Position numbers and translations under genes: made by a program. The notes under the pieces were generated by a model that was given only the letters and a program-made list of their open reading frames with translations, searched no databases and was not told the DNA's origin. Shown here piece after piece: positions 8,451-17,702 of a DNA stretch of 64,000 bases (its first letter is position 1; each line of letters starts with the position of its first letter). The DNA is from Flavobacterium notoginsengisoli (lineage in GTDB: Bacteria; Bacteroidota; Bacteroidia; Flavobacteriales; Flavobacteriaceae). The stretch is from NCBI RefSeq assembly GCF_014207905.1, contig NZ_JACHLB010000007.1, forward strand, positions 62,001-126,000, read 5' to 3'.

Positions 8451-9413
8451 ATGAAACATTGGATTGAAGCCGCAAGATTGCGCACATTGCCTTTATCAGT
8501 TTCTGGAATTATAGTTGGGAGTATTTATGCTTTATCAAATCCAACAGAAACAATTAATACGCCGACAGAAGTATTTAGCTGGAAAATTTTTGGTTTCGCA
8601 CTTTTAACAACATTAGGTTTACAGGTTTTATCCAATTTTGCCAATGATTATGGTGATGGAGTTAAAGGAACTGATAACGCAGACAGAGTAGGGCCACAGC
8701 GTGCTATTCAAAGCGGTGTTATTACGCCTCAGGCAATGAAGAAAGCAATTATCATTACTTCTTTATTGACTTTGTTGTCTGCAATAATCTTAATTTATTT
8801 TGCTTTTGGTAAAGATAACTTCGGATATTCAATCTTCTTCCTAGCTCTTGGAGTTGCTGCGATTGTGTCTGCAATTAAATATACTGTTGGTAATTCAGCA
8901 TATGGATATAGAGGACTTGGAGATGTCTTTGTATTCCTCTTTTTTGGACTAGTAAGCACATTAGGAGTAAACTTTTTGTATGCAAAAGAAATTGATCCGC
9001 TTTTGATTCTGCCAGCCATTTCAATCGGATTATTGAGCGTTGGAGTTTTAAACCTAAACAATATGCGAGATCAAGAATCTGATAAAAAAGCCGGAAAAAA
9101 TACAATTGTGGTCCAAATTGGTGCTTCAAATGCTAAAATTTATCATTATAGCTTGATCATTACGGCAATGCTTTTAGTGGTTATTTTTGCCATTTTAAGT
9201 GATTATAATTTTGACCAGTATTTATTTTTATTGGCCTACATCCCATTAACTAAACATTTAATTACGGTTTATAAAAATCAGGATCCTAAGCTGTTAGATC
9301 CAGAATTGAAAAAATTGGCATTAAGCACATTTTTACTTTCAATCCTATTAACTGTTTGCATGATTTCATTGATTTCAGATATCATTGTAAACTTGTTTTT
9401 AGGAGGAAGATAA
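8451..9413 (+). CDS. menA: 1,4-dihydroxy-2-naphthoate polyprenyltransferase
   Basis: This 320-residue integral membrane protein of the UbiA superfamily has about eight or nine hydrophobic helices. It attaches the polyprenyl tail to DHNA, the penultimate step to menaquinone. The first Asp-rich motif is in NFANDYGDGVKGTDNADR (about residues 63-80), and the second is in NNMRDQESDKKAGK (about 202-215). The start MKHWIEAARLRTLPLS is the canonical MenA opening. It is downstream of menB, and the UPF0173 hydrolase follows after 31 bases and may be co-transcribed. Confidence 0.96.
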   Translation: MKHWIEAARLRTLPLSVSGIIVGSIYALSNPTETINTPTEVFSWKIFGFALLTTLGLQVLSNFANDYGDGVKGTDNADRVGPQRAIQSGVITPQAMKKAIIITSLLTLLSAIILIYFAFGKDNFGYSIFFLALGVAAIVSAIKYTVGNSAYGYRGLGDVFVFLFFGLVSTLGVNFLYAKEIDPLLILPAISIGLLSVGVLNLNNMRDQESDKKAGKNTIVVQIGASNAKIYHYSLIITAMLLVVIFAILSDYNFDQYLFLLAYIPLTKHLITVYKNQDPKLLDPELKKLALSTFLLSILLTVCMISLISDIIVNLFLGGR

Positions 9414-9444
9414 AAACAGAACTTTTAAACTTAAAAATTTACAA

Positions 9445-10122
9445 ATGAAAATTACATACTACGGACATGCTTCATTAGGAATTGAAGTAGGAGGAAAAAA
9501 TATTATTGTTGACCCATTTATTACAGGAAATCCAAAAGCTGCTGGAATTGATATTAATTCGTTAAAAGCAGATTACATTTTGGTTACACACGCGCATGGG
9601 GATCACGTTTTAGACGTTGAAACTATTGCAAAGAATACAAATGCTGTTATTGTTTCAAATGCTGAAATTGCTACTTATTACGGTAGCAAAGGATTTAACT
9701 CACACCCAATGAACCATGGCGGAAGCTGGAAATTTGATTTTGGAAGAGTAAAATATGTAAATGCAATTCATTCAAGCAGTTTTCCTGATGGAACTTACGG
9801 AGGAAATCCTGGAGGATTTGTAATTGAAGGTGAACATAAAAATATTTACATCGCTGGAGATACTGCTTTGACTTACGACATGAAATTGATCCCGCTTCGT
9901 ACGGAGTTAGATTTAGTGATTCTTCCAATCGGAGATAATTTTACTATGGATGTTGAAGACGCTATTATTGCTTCTGATTTTTTGGAATGTGATAAAATCT
10001 TAGGATATCATTTTGATACCTTCGGTTACATTGAAATTAATCACGAAGAAGCTATTCGTAAATTTTTCGATAAAGGAAAAGATTTGATGCTTTTAGAAAT
10101 CGGAGAATCTATAGAATTATAA
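9445..10122 (+). CDS. UPF0173 metal-dependent hydrolase (MBL fold)
   Basis: This 225-residue single-domain metallo-beta-lactamase-fold protein opens MKITYYGHASLGIEVGGKNI, typical of UPF0173/UlaG-like hydrolases. Metal ligands are the THAHGDHV motif (H-x-H-x-D-H near residues 50-55), a following His (NAIHSSSF region), the Asp in IAGDTAL and the terminal His in GYHFDTFG. The substrate is unknown. It lies 31 bases after menA on the same strand, so a shared transcript is plausible, but no direct menaquinone role is known for the family. Confidence 0.88.
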   Translation: MKITYYGHASLGIEVGGKNIIVDPFITGNPKAAGIDINSLKADYILVTHAHGDHVLDVETIAKNTNAVIVSNAEIATYYGSKGFNSHPMNHGGSWKFDFGRVKYVNAIHSSSFPDGTYGGNPGGFVIEGEHKNIYIAGDTALTYDMKLIPLRTELDLVILPIGDNFTMDVEDAIIASDFLECDKILGYHFDTFGYIEINHEEAIRKFFDKGKDLMLLEIGESIEL

Positions 10123-10144
10123 TAAAAGGCTAAAGCTGAAATTG

Positions 10145-10191
10145 ACTATATCTTCTAGAGGCAAAATAAAATTGACTTTAGAAGATATAGT
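10145..10191. repeat. Perfect 13-bp inverted repeat
   Basis: ACTATATCTTCTA (10145-10157) and TAGAAGATATAGT (10179-10191) form a hairpin with a 21-base loop just after the UPF0173 gene. There is no T-run, so it is more likely an intergenic palindrome than a classical terminator. Confidence 0.65.
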
Positions 10192-10288
10192 TGTAAATAG
10201 ACCAAATCAATCGGTTCTATTGGAAAGTTATTTGGCATAATCTATGTTATTGAAATACTGTAGTTTTAAAAATAAATCATTTTAATCT

Positions 10289-11527
10289 GTGAAATCTGTG
10301 GCAATCAAAACAACCTCACAAAATTCAACTTTCAAGAAAAGTATTCTCTTTCTGTTAACTCTGGTCTCTTATTCCTCATTTGCCCAAAAAGATGGCTACT
10401 GGGATAAAGAACGCGCTACCACGAAGGAGATTATGGTTCCTGCAAGAGATAGAATTGCAATATCGACAGAAGATTTGCCTGTTGGAACTACAGAAATTGT
10501 GTATCGAATTACACTTTTAGACAAAAATCAGGAAATGGCAAACAGTTTAGTTTCTTTATTAAAAGCCATTCCAGATCCAACTGGAGTAAGTCAAGGTTCT
10601 GCAGGAGCAGTTTTTCTGATGTCAAAAATTTCTGGTGATGACGAATGTACTTATTCCATTTTTACCTCTAATGAAAATGCTAAAAAATACATTGCAGATG
10701 GTAAAATAGATAAGGCTTGTTATTCGCAGGCTGAGCCCGTTAGTAAAGATGCAAAAAGGTTATCTGTAAATAGATCTTCATGTCTTAAAGAAAACATTAG
10801 TACTATTTGGTTTGGTTTTGAAAGCAAAAATTGGATTTTGAGTCAGAAAGTAGTTTTAGAAGTTGTGCCTTGGGTTGATACCAAATTAAGTCGTGGTTGG
10901 AATCAAGACAATAAAAACGAAATTATAAGTTTGTGCAAAACGTCTACAATGGCCCAAAAAATGGCCAATTCAGATGATTTTTGCGTTTGCATTTTAAATA
11001 AAATTATGAAACAATATCGATATGATGAGTTTCAAAAATTATTAGCAGTAGAAAAAACAAAAGTGTATAAAGATTTTGGAAATGCTTGTTACAAAGACGC
11101 TGATATTTCAAAAAATGTATTCAATGATTTGAGAACTCAGGCTGCTTCTTTGATAAAAACTCAAAAATATAATGAAGCAATTCCGAAATTAAATACAATT
11201 GTTAACGAAGGAAAAGCAACGGCATTAGATTATAGTTCTCTCGGCTATTGTTATATTTTGACCAAACAGTACGCTAAAGCATTGAAAGTATTATTAGAAG
11301 GTGAAAAACTAGATGATACCGAGTTGATGATAAAACTAAATTTAGCACATACTTATTTAGTAAGCAATGATTATAGCGCTGCTAAAGCAATCTATAAAAA
11401 ATACCAAACTCAAAATGTTACAGACAGCTTAAGCTGGATTGCAAAAACAAAGCTAGATTTTGCAGTATTTGAAAAGGCTGGCCTTCCGTCTAAAGACTTT
11501 GAAAGAATATTAAAATTATATAATTAA
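10289..11527 (+). CDS. Secreted tetratricopeptide-repeat protein
   Basis: This protein of about 410 residues has a signal peptide (KKSILFLLTLVSYSSFA, about residues 18-34). A middle domain carries several cysteines (for example CTYSIF, CVCILNK), and the C-terminal half contains TPR helices (AASLIKTQKYNEAIPKLNTI..., YSSLGYCYILTKQYAKALKVL). The function of the N-terminal domain is not recognised. There is no ATG before the signal peptide: the frame opens with GTG at 10289 or GTG at 10298, both inside an AATCTGTGAAATCTGTGGC intergenic repeat, so the start is uncertain. Presumed periplasmic or outer-membrane associated. Confidence 0.75.
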   Translation: MKSVAIKTTSQNSTFKKSILFLLTLVSYSSFAQKDGYWDKERATTKEIMVPARDRIAISTEDLPVGTTEIVYRITLLDKNQEMANSLVSLLKAIPDPTGVSQGSAGAVFLMSKISGDDECTYSIFTSNENAKKYIADGKIDKACYSQAEPVSKDAKRLSVNRSSCLKENISTIWFGFESKNWILSQKVVLEVVPWVDTKLSRGWNQDNKNEIISLCKTSTMAQKMANSDDFCVCILNKIMKQYRYDEFQKLLAVEKTKVYKDFGNACYKDADISKNVFNDLRTQAASLIKTQKYNEAIPKLNTIVNEGKATALDYSSLGYCYILTKQYAKALKVLLEGEKLDDTELMIKLNLAHTYLVSNDYSAAKAIYKKYQTQNVTDSLSWIAKTKLDFAVFEKAGLPSKDFERILKLYN

Positions 11528-11597
11528 GTTTCTTAGATATGAGGTGCTTTTATTAAACTTAGCACCTCGGTATCTTAGTATCTTAGCATCTTAAAAA

Positions 11598-12635
11598 ATG
11601 AAAGCTTCTTACCATAAATATCTATTAAATTTTAAACGCCCTTCTGGAACATCTAGAGGTGTAATGACCGAAAAAGAAACTTGGTTTATTATTTTGGAGG
11701 AAAATGGAAAGAGAGGAATTGGAGAATGTGGAATTTTACGCGGCTTAAGCGCTGATGATCGTTCTGATTATGAGGAAAAGCTAAAATGGACGTGTGATAA
11801 CATTCATTTGGGAGAAGCAGTTCTTTGGGATTCTTTGCTTGAATTTCCGTCCATTCAGTTTGGGGTTGAAATGGCGTTTTTATCTTTGAAAAATGAAAAT
11901 CCATATATTTTGTTTCCTTCAGAATTTACCAAACAAATTAGTTCGATTAGAATAAATGGCTTGGTTTGGATGGGTGAAGCATCTTTCATGAAAGAACAAA
12001 TTGAAGAAAAATTGGCAACAGGTTTTAATTGTATAAAACTTAAAATCGGCGCAATTGATTTTAATAAAGAACTCGAATTATTGCACTTTATTAGAAATCA
12101 TTTTTCTCCTGAGGAAATTGAAATTCGTGTAGATGCGAATGGTGCTTTTACTTCAATAGAAGCATTAGATAAACTAATTCAATTAAATCAATTTCAGCTT
12201 CATAGTATTGAACAACCAATTAAAAAAGGTGCTGTTTTAGAAATGGCTAAATTGTGTAAAGAAACTCCTTTTCCGATTGCTTTAGATGAGGAATTAATTG
12301 GTGTTTTTTCATTCGAGGAAAAAGAAAATTTATTACAGAAAATAAAACCACAGTATATTATTTTGAAACCAAGTTTTATAGGAGGTTTTAGGGGAACGCA
12401 AGAATGGATAACTTTAGCAGAAAAATATAATATTGGATGGTGGATAACATCAGCTCTAGAAAGTAATATTGGACTTAATGCAATCGCTCAATGGACTTTT
12501 ACTTTAAATTCAAATTTGCCACAAGGCTTAGGAACCGGAGCTTTGTATACTAATAATATAGATTGTCCACTAGAAGTTAAAAATGGAGAACTGTGGTATA
12601 ATTTAGAAAAAGAGTGGCAGAAAGATTTTTTTTAG
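11598..12635 (+). CDS. menC: o-succinylbenzoate synthase (enolase superfamily)
   Basis: This 345-residue enolase-superfamily protein fits MenC, which dehydrates SHCHC to o-succinylbenzoate. The capping domain opens with KRPSGTSRGVMTEKETW. In the barrel, the KLKIG segment carries the catalytic Lys pair, RVDANGAF the first metal Asp, SIEQPI the Glu, ALDEELIG the second acidic ligand, and ILKPSFIGG the second catalytic Lys. Dipeptide epimerases share the fold, but clustering with menD/B/A in the same 10 kb supports MenC. A perfect terminator follows. Confidence 0.92.
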   Translation: MKASYHKYLLNFKRPSGTSRGVMTEKETWFIILEENGKRGIGECGILRGLSADDRSDYEEKLKWTCDNIHLGEAVLWDSLLEFPSIQFGVEMAFLSLKNENPYILFPSEFTKQISSIRINGLVWMGEASFMKEQIEEKLATGFNCIKLKIGAIDFNKELELLHFIRNHFSPEEIEIRVDANGAFTSIEALDKLIQLNQFQLHSIEQPIKKGAVLEMAKLCKETPFPIALDEELIGVFSFEEKENLLQKIKPQYIILKPSFIGGFRGTQEWITLAEKYNIGWWITSALESNIGLNAIAQWTFTLNSNLPQGLGTGALYTNNIDCPLEVKNGELWYNLEKEWQKDFF

Positions 12636-12658
12636 AAGATTCAAAGGAACAAAGGAAT

Positions 12659-12693
12659 AAAGGCACAAAGTTTTAAACCTTTGTGCCTTTTTT
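12659..12693 (+). terminator. Rho-independent terminator after menC
   Basis: A perfect 12-bp stem (AAAGGCACAAAG / CTTTGTGCCTTT) with an eight-base loop is followed by T-rich sequence. The stem sequence recurs in related form at 265-295 and 12745-12770, so it also belongs to a dispersed AAAGGCACAAAG repeat family. Confidence 0.85.
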
Positions 12694-12784
12694 ATGATTT
12701 CTGATAAAAGCAAAAGAAACAGAGTAGCCACAAAGATTAAACCTTTACACCTTTGCAACTTTGTCCCTTTAAACCTATATTTTT

Positions 12785-13330
12785 TTACTCTTTTCCTCCT
12801 AAAAGGCTATCTTGCCAATCTTTTAATTCTTGCCATTTTCCTTGATAAGCCAGTAAAGCTTGTCTAGCCCAAGTACTCGGGTTGTGGATGGCGTAATTTT
12901 CTCCACCAGCATCTAGAATAGATTGTAGTTTTTCTGTTGATGCTTGAGAAAGATCGTGCCAAGTTTTTATTCCTGCATTATTAAACAAAGCTTCTATTTT
13001 CGGCCCAATTCCTTCTACAACTTTCAAATCATTCTCTTTTATTTTTTTTCCTAAAACAGTAGCCGCTAAAGTAGCATCAAATGGAATTAGGGTTGGAGCG
13101 GCTGAAGCAAATGATTGCGGAGCTATTTTTGCTTTTGCAGCCAAATCAGCCTCTAAAGAAGCAATTTTTGTATTTAAATTTCTAGTATTGGCTTTGCAGG
13201 CATCTAAATCTGCTTGTAAAGATAATGCTAAAGAATCATCATTTTTAGAATTCATTTTTCCTAGTAAGTAGCCTAAAATTCCACATATTAGACCTACAAG
13301 AGCGGGTATTAAGATACAAGGTATATTCAT
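12785..13330 (-). CDS. Membrane-anchored helix-hairpin-helix protein
   Basis: This 181-residue protein has one N-terminal membrane helix (about 4-24, rich in Gly and Leu), a predicted coiled coil (about 30-75, ALSLQADLDACKANT...LEADLAAKAK) and a C-terminal helix-hairpin-helix domain (LKVVEGIGPKIEALFNNAGI, about 100-120). The C-terminal domain resembles the DUF4332-type domain that often sits on envelope proteins. It is transcribed with and directly downstream of the OmpA-family gene (15-base gap), suggesting a cell-envelope role. Confidence 0.65.
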   Translation of the reverse strand: MNIPCILIPALVGLICGILGYLLGKMNSKNDDSLALSLQADLDACKANTRNLNTKIASLEADLAAKAKIAPQSFASAAPTLIPFDATLAATVLGKKIKENDLKVVEGIGPKIEALFNNAGIKTWHDLSQASTEKLQSILDAGGENYAIHNPSTWARQALLAYQGKWQELKDWQDSLLGGKE

Positions 13331-13345
13331 GATCGTATGTTTTAA

Positions 13346-14254
13346 TTATTTAATTGTAATGACTGTTCTTCGGTTCTCTGCCTTTCCTTCTGAGGTATTA
13401 TTGTCTCCAATTGGATCATCTGGACCTTTAGACTGCGTTTCAATTCTAGCGGCATCAATGCCATTTTTAGAAAGATAGTTTTTAGAGAAATCGGCCCTTT
13501 TTTGACCTAAAATTATGTTAGAATCACGATTTCCAACATTATCAGAATGACCAACAGCCAAGACAACAGCAACTTTAACATGCTCCAAATATTGCGTAAT
13601 TGCAGTAATTTTTTCTTTTTCTGCATCGCTTAAAGTTAAGCGGGATTGATTGGTGTTAAAATGAAGAATTAAAGGATCTGCATTAATCTTATCTCTTAAT
13701 GCGCTCCATTCATCAGTAGTTGCAGTAGAATCAATTGCTTCAAATGAATAATTTGCAGGTCCAAGAAGTGTATCTGCATTCATTTTCCATTTGTCGATTA
13801 TTTCTCCTTTTGTATTAAATTGATTTTCCGACATACCTTTCGAAACAAAATAATTCTTGACATCATTTGCTCTTGCTAAGCCCAGATTCTCAAAGGTTGT
13901 CGTATTTTTTTCGTCTGATGTAGCATAACCGGTTATAGTCACTTTCTGTTTTGGATTTGAAGACAAGAAAGCTTTCAATTTTTCGATACCAGTCGTTACA
14001 GAATCGCTTACAGGCATTACGAGAATGGCACTGTTTTTAAGGAACTTGAGATTATCATGTGTTTGATATTCAATTCCCGAACCATTTAATACAAACGGAA
14101 CAAAATTTGGCTCTTGAACAGCTGGGGAAACTATTTTAGGAGCATCATCCGTTGTTGTTTTGTCACAGCAGTTGCAGCAAAATTTCAGATATAAAAAAGT
14201 ACCTAAAATAATGGTTATCGCAATGCCTAATAGATAACTTACTTTTTTAGACAT
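13346..14254 (-). CDS. OmpA-family peptidoglycan-binding protein
   Basis: This 302-residue protein has an N-terminal hydrophobic anchor (about 5-24) followed by a cysteine cluster (FCCNCC) that may mark membrane-proximal disulfides. It has two OmpA-like domains: one at about 70-135 (NSAILVMPVSDSVTTGIEKLK...TGYAT) and a more canonical one at about 195-302 ending AENRRTVITIK, with the peptidoglycan-contact Asp/Arg region GHSDNVG...ILGQKRA. It probably ties the envelope to the cell wall. It is the first gene of a two-gene minus-strand unit. Confidence 0.85.
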   Translation of the reverse strand: MSKKVSYLLGIAITIILGTFLYLKFCCNCCDKTTTDDAPKIVSPAVQEPNFVPFVLNGSGIEYQTHDNLKFLKNSAILVMPVSDSVTTGIEKLKAFLSSNPKQKVTITGYATSDEKNTTTFENLGLARANDVKNYFVSKGMSENQFNTKGEIIDKWKMNADTLLGPANYSFEAIDSTATTDEWSALRDKINADPLILHFNTNQSRLTLSDAEKEKITAITQYLEHVKVAVVLAVGHSDNVGNRDSNIILGQKRADFSKNYLSKNGIDAARIETQSKGPDDPIGDNNTSEGKAENRRTVITIK

Positions 14255-14436
14255 AGATGATGAGTTTAGATTCTTTCAAATTTAACTAAAATTTTAATAG
14301 GTAACGTATTAATAATCAGTTATTTTAATGTTCTTCTTTTGTTTTGTAAAAAAGGAATTAACATATTTTTGCTTTTCTAATTTTTTAACCTCTTGATATA
14401 AATGAGTAACTTGCATTAAAATAATTCCAATTAAAA

Positions 14437-14910
14437 ATGGTTGAAATAGAAAGAAAATTTCTTGTCAAATCTGACGATTTCAAAAAGCAAGCTTTTGCTC
14501 AGAATAAAATTGCTCAAGGTTATCTAAGTTCTGTTCCTGAGCGAACTGTTAGAGTACGTATTAAAGGACATAAGGGCTTTATAACAATAAAAGGGATAAG
14601 CCAAAGTGGCGGTATGTCTCGTTTTGAATGGGAAAATGAAATTCCGTTAGAGGAAGCTCAAGAGCTTTTAAAACTTTGTGAAAAGGGAAAAATCGAAAAA
14701 ACTCGCTACGAAATAAAATCAGGAATTCATGTTTATGAAGTAGATGAATTTTACGGAGAAAATGAAGGCTTGGTTATGGCAGAAATTGAATTAAAATCTG
14801 AAGAAGAAACTTTTGAAAAACCTGAATGGCTTGGTGAAGAAGTAACCAATGACGAAAGATATTACAACGCCTATTTAAGTAAAAATCCTTTTAAAGACTG
14901 GCAAAAATAA
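14437..14910 (+). CDS. CYTH-domain triphosphate-processing protein
   Basis: This 157-residue protein starts with the ExExK signature (EIERKFLV, residues 3-10) of CYTH/triphosphate tunnel metalloenzymes. The alternating charged strands that form the tunnel are visible (RTVRVRIKG, FITIKG, FEWENEIP, KTRYEI, MAEIELKSEEE). Members hydrolyse inorganic triphosphate or, in class IV cyclases, make cAMP; most short bacterial forms are tripolyphosphatases. The next gene begins 1 base after the stop, so the two are co-transcribed. Confidence 0.88.
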   Translation: MVEIERKFLVKSDDFKKQAFAQNKIAQGYLSSVPERTVRVRIKGHKGFITIKGISQSGGMSRFEWENEIPLEEAQELLKLCEKGKIEKTRYEIKSGIHVYEVDEFYGENEGLVMAEIELKSEEETFEKPEWLGEEVTNDERYYNAYLSKNPFKDWQK

Positions 14911-14911
14911 A

Positions 14912-15880
14912 ATGACAGAAACAACATATGACCTCATTATTGTTGGAGGAGGGCCAATTGGTCTTGCCTGCGCAATAGAAGCAGAGAAGAAAAAGCTGAA
15001 TTATCTAATTATAGAAAAAGGAGCAATTGTAAACAGTATTTTTAATTATCCGTTGTACATGACTTTTTTTTCAACTGCAGAAAGATTGGAAATTGGAGAA
15101 ATTCCATTTAATTGTTTAGCGCCAAAACCTGGACGCCAAGAAGCTTTAGAATATTACAGAAACATTCATCGCTATTTTAAATTCAATATTAATTTGTTTG
15201 AAAAGGTTTTGAATGTTCAAAAAGAAAACGAGATTTTTGCTATTAAAACGGATAAACAAAACTACAAATCTAAAAATGTTGTAATTGCTACGGGTTTTTA
15301 TGATATTCCAATTGAAATGAATGTTTTAGGAGAAAGTCTTCCTAAAGTTCGTCATTATTACAAAGAAGCACACGAATATGCATTTAGAAAAGTTTTGGTT
15401 GTAGGAGCAAACAATTCGTCTGTTGATGCTGCTTTGGAATGCTGGAGAAAAGGAGCCGAAGTAACTATGGTTATTCGTAAAAACGAAATTAATAGCCGTG
15501 TAAAATATTGGGTTAAACCTGATATTGAAAATCGTATTGAAGAGGGAAGTATTAAAGCCTATTTTCAATCTAATATAACTGAAATTCGAGAAAACGAAGT
15601 TGAAATTGAAACGCCAGAAGGTAAAATTACTGTAGAAAACGACTTTGTTTTAGCATTGACAGGATATAAACCAGATTTAAATTTTCTTAAAGAAATGGGA
15701 ATTCAGCTTTCTGATGATGAATTGAAAATTCCCGTTTATAATCCTGCAACAATGGAAACCAATGTTAAAGGTTTATTCCTGGCTGGCGTAGTCTGCGGTG
15801 GTATGCAAACACATAAATGGTTTATAGAAAACTCAAGAATTCACGCTAATATGATTGTGGATTATATTACTTCGAAATAA
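14912..15880 (+). CDS. ypdA: YpdA-family putative bacillithiol disulfide reductase
   Basis: This 322-residue flavoprotein has an N-terminal FAD-binding Rossmann motif (IIVGGGPIGLACAIEAEK, about 9-26) and an NADPH-binding motif (VLVVGANNSSVDAALE, about 167-182) flanked by the ATG-like strand VVIATGFYD. The FFSTAERLEIG and APKPGRQEALEYYR segments are typical of YpdA (Bdr), which in Firmicutes reduces bacillithiol disulfide with NADPH. Bacteroidota including Flavobacterium are predicted to use bacillithiol. It overlaps transcriptionally with the CYTH gene and ends at a long palindrome. Confidence 0.9.
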   Translation: MTETTYDLIIVGGGPIGLACAIEAEKKKLNYLIIEKGAIVNSIFNYPLYMTFFSTAERLEIGEIPFNCLAPKPGRQEALEYYRNIHRYFKFNINLFEKVLNVQKENEIFAIKTDKQNYKSKNVVIATGFYDIPIEMNVLGESLPKVRHYYKEAHEYAFRKVLVVGANNSSVDAALECWRKGAEVTMVIRKNEINSRVKYWVKPDIENRIEEGSIKAYFQSNITEIRENEVEIETPEGKITVENDFVLALTGYKPDLNFLKEMGIQLSDDELKIPVYNPATMETNVKGLFLAGVVCGGMQTHKWFIENSRIHANMIVDYITSK

Positions 15881-15886
15881 TTTTCC

Positions 15887-15952
15887 CGCCACGAATTCAC
15901 GAATTATTTTCTTTTCATAGATTGTAAAAAAATAATTCGTGAATTCGTGGCG
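15887..15952. repeat. Perfect 24-bp palindrome, CGCCACGAATTCACGAATT family
   Basis: The left arm (15887-15910, starting CGCCACGAATTCACG) and right arm (15929-15952) are perfectly complementary over 24 bp with an 18-base loop. It sits between convergent ypdA and selO. The T- and A-runs are on the outside in the wrong polarity for a classical terminator on either strand, so it is best called a REP-like dispersed palindrome. Confidence 0.85.
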
Positions 15953-15960
15953 AAAAAAAA

Positions 15961-17529
15961 TTAAGAACTACAAGAAAGCATTGAACAGCCAACTTTTGTT
16001 CTTGCCCAATCGGGACGTTTTGCAAACCATTTTTCAGAATCGTGTTGTTCGTCATACGGTTTTTTCAAAAGTTGGAATAATTCGTCTATTAGAGAATAGT
16101 CTCCTTTATCGGCAGCATCTATTGCCAACTGTGCCATGTAATTTCGAAGCACATATTTCGGATTTATGAGATTCATTTTCGAAGCGCGTTCCTCATCTGA
16201 AAGCTTTTCAGAGTTTAATCGTTTTAAGTAAACTGAAAACCATTTTTGCCAAGCATCCAAAATTTGATTTTTTATTTCTTCTGGCAAATAAAATGCATTT
16301 TCGATCTTTTCGAATGCTTGCTCTACAGAATCTTCTTTTTTAATTTGACTTAGATTTCTAAAAAATATCGTCATATCAGTTTCAGATAATTTCAATATTT
16401 CTTCAAGACCTTTTATAATTTTATCATCAGCTTCACTTGAAGTAAATAATCCTAATTTACTTAAAAACATTGTTTTATAGTCTTCTTCAAAATCACTAAT
16501 AAATGAATCTAAGATTTTTTCTAGAGGAGCTGCCTCATTAATTAAAGGATAAAGTGCGTTGGCTAATTGAAACAAATTCCATTGTGCTACTTGTGGCTGA
16601 TTTCCGAAACGATATCTTCTATTCTGACTGTCTGTTGTATTTGGAGTCCAATCTGGATCATAATTTTCTAACCATCCATATGGGCCATAATCAATAGTAA
16701 TTCCATGAATAGACATATTATCGGTATTCATTACCCCATGAACAAATCCAACACGCTGCCAATGTAAAACCATTTCGCGTGTAGTGTCTGCTACTTTCTT
16801 AAAAAACTGCAAATATTGTTCTTTTGGTTCTCCTGAAATTTCAGGAAAATAATGTTTGATATTGAACTCTACGAATTGCTTCAGATTTTTTAATTCATTT
16901 CTAGCTGTAAGCATTTCAAAGCTTCCAAAACGGATAAATGAAGGCGCAACACGGCAAACAACAGCACCTTTTTCGTAAGCAGGATTTCCATTGTATAAAA
17001 TATCTCTTAAAACCTGATCTCCTGTTAGAATTAAAGAAAGAGATCGAGTAGTAGGAACTCCTAAATAATGCATTGCTTCTGCACAAAGATATTCTCTAAT
17101 TGAAGAACGTAAGACAGCCAAACCATCTGCGGTTCTAGAGTAGGGAGTTTTTCCCGCGCCTTTTAGTTGAAGTGTGTAAAATTCATTGTTGTTTTCAACT
17201 TCTGTCAAATTTATAGCACGACCATCTCCCAATTGTCCTGCCCAATTTCCAAATTGATGGCCGGCATAACACATGGCAAAAGGTTTTGTTTCTTGAAGAA
17301 TTTCTTTTCCGGAAAAGGTATTTAGAAAATCCTGAGAAAGAATTTCTTCTCTTTCGATTCCAACTAATTCTGCAACTTCTTCAGAAGCATGTATTAATTC
17401 AGGATTTGAGGGTTTTGTTGGATTTACATACGAAAACAAAGTATTTTTTACCTGACGAACTTCGTTTGTCAAATCAGGATCGGCAGGTAACTCTGCTGTA
17501 AATCGATTGTTTATTTTTAGATTTTTCAT
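15961..17529 (-). CDS. selO: SelO/YdiU pseudokinase-fold protein adenylyltransferase
   Basis: This 522-residue protein matches SelO, which transfers AMP from ATP onto Ser/Thr/Tyr of target proteins in redox stress. Visible marks are the N-terminal NNRFTAELPADP, GRAINLTEV, LQLKGAGKTPYSRTADGLAVLRSSIREYLCAEAM, and the GVMNTDNMSIHGITIDYGPYGWL catalytic/metal region. The C-terminus ends SMLSCSS; in many homologues the corresponding position near the end is Cys or selenocysteine, and here it is Cys. msrA lies upstream on the same strand, and both are linked to oxidative damage. Confidence 0.96.
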   Translation of the reverse strand: MKNLKINNRFTAELPADPDLTNEVRQVKNTLFSYVNPTKPSNPELIHASEEVAELVGIEREEILSQDFLNTFSGKEILQETKPFAMCYAGHQFGNWAGQLGDGRAINLTEVENNNEFYTLQLKGAGKTPYSRTADGLAVLRSSIREYLCAEAMHYLGVPTTRSLSLILTGDQVLRDILYNGNPAYEKGAVVCRVAPSFIRFGSFEMLTARNELKNLKQFVEFNIKHYFPEISGEPKEQYLQFFKKVADTTREMVLHWQRVGFVHGVMNTDNMSIHGITIDYGPYGWLENYDPDWTPNTTDSQNRRYRFGNQPQVAQWNLFQLANALYPLINEAAPLEKILDSFISDFEEDYKTMFLSKLGLFTSSEADDKIIKGLEEILKLSETDMTIFFRNLSQIKKEDSVEQAFEKIENAFYLPEEIKNQILDAWQKWFSVYLKRLNSEKLSDEERASKMNLINPKYVLRNYMAQLAIDAADKGDYSLIDELFQLLKKPYDEQHDSEKWFAKRPDWARTKVGCSMLSCSS

Positions 17530-17583
17530 TATAATTTTTCTTATTTCTGATGCAGATTTGAAGAATTAAAAAGTATCTTATTC

Positions 17584-17653
17584 TTTGTCAGGCTGAGCGA
17601 AGTCGAGCCACAGTCTAATAGGAATGCCCTTCGACTTCGCTCAGGGTGACAAA
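17584..17653. repeat. TGTCACCCTGAGCGAAGTCGA-type dispersed hairpin
   Basis: Arms TTTGTCAGGCTGAGCGAAGT... (17584-17606) and their near-complement ending GTGACAAA (17631-17653) pair over 23 bases with two mismatches. The core GAGCGAAGTCGA is a very common dispersed intergenic repeat in Bacteroidota genomes. It separates msrA from selO and may attenuate read-through. Confidence 0.85.
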
Positions 17654-17702
17654 CTAATTCATAAATAATTCTAATCGGTATAATCTGTGACTTATCAAAA
17701 AA

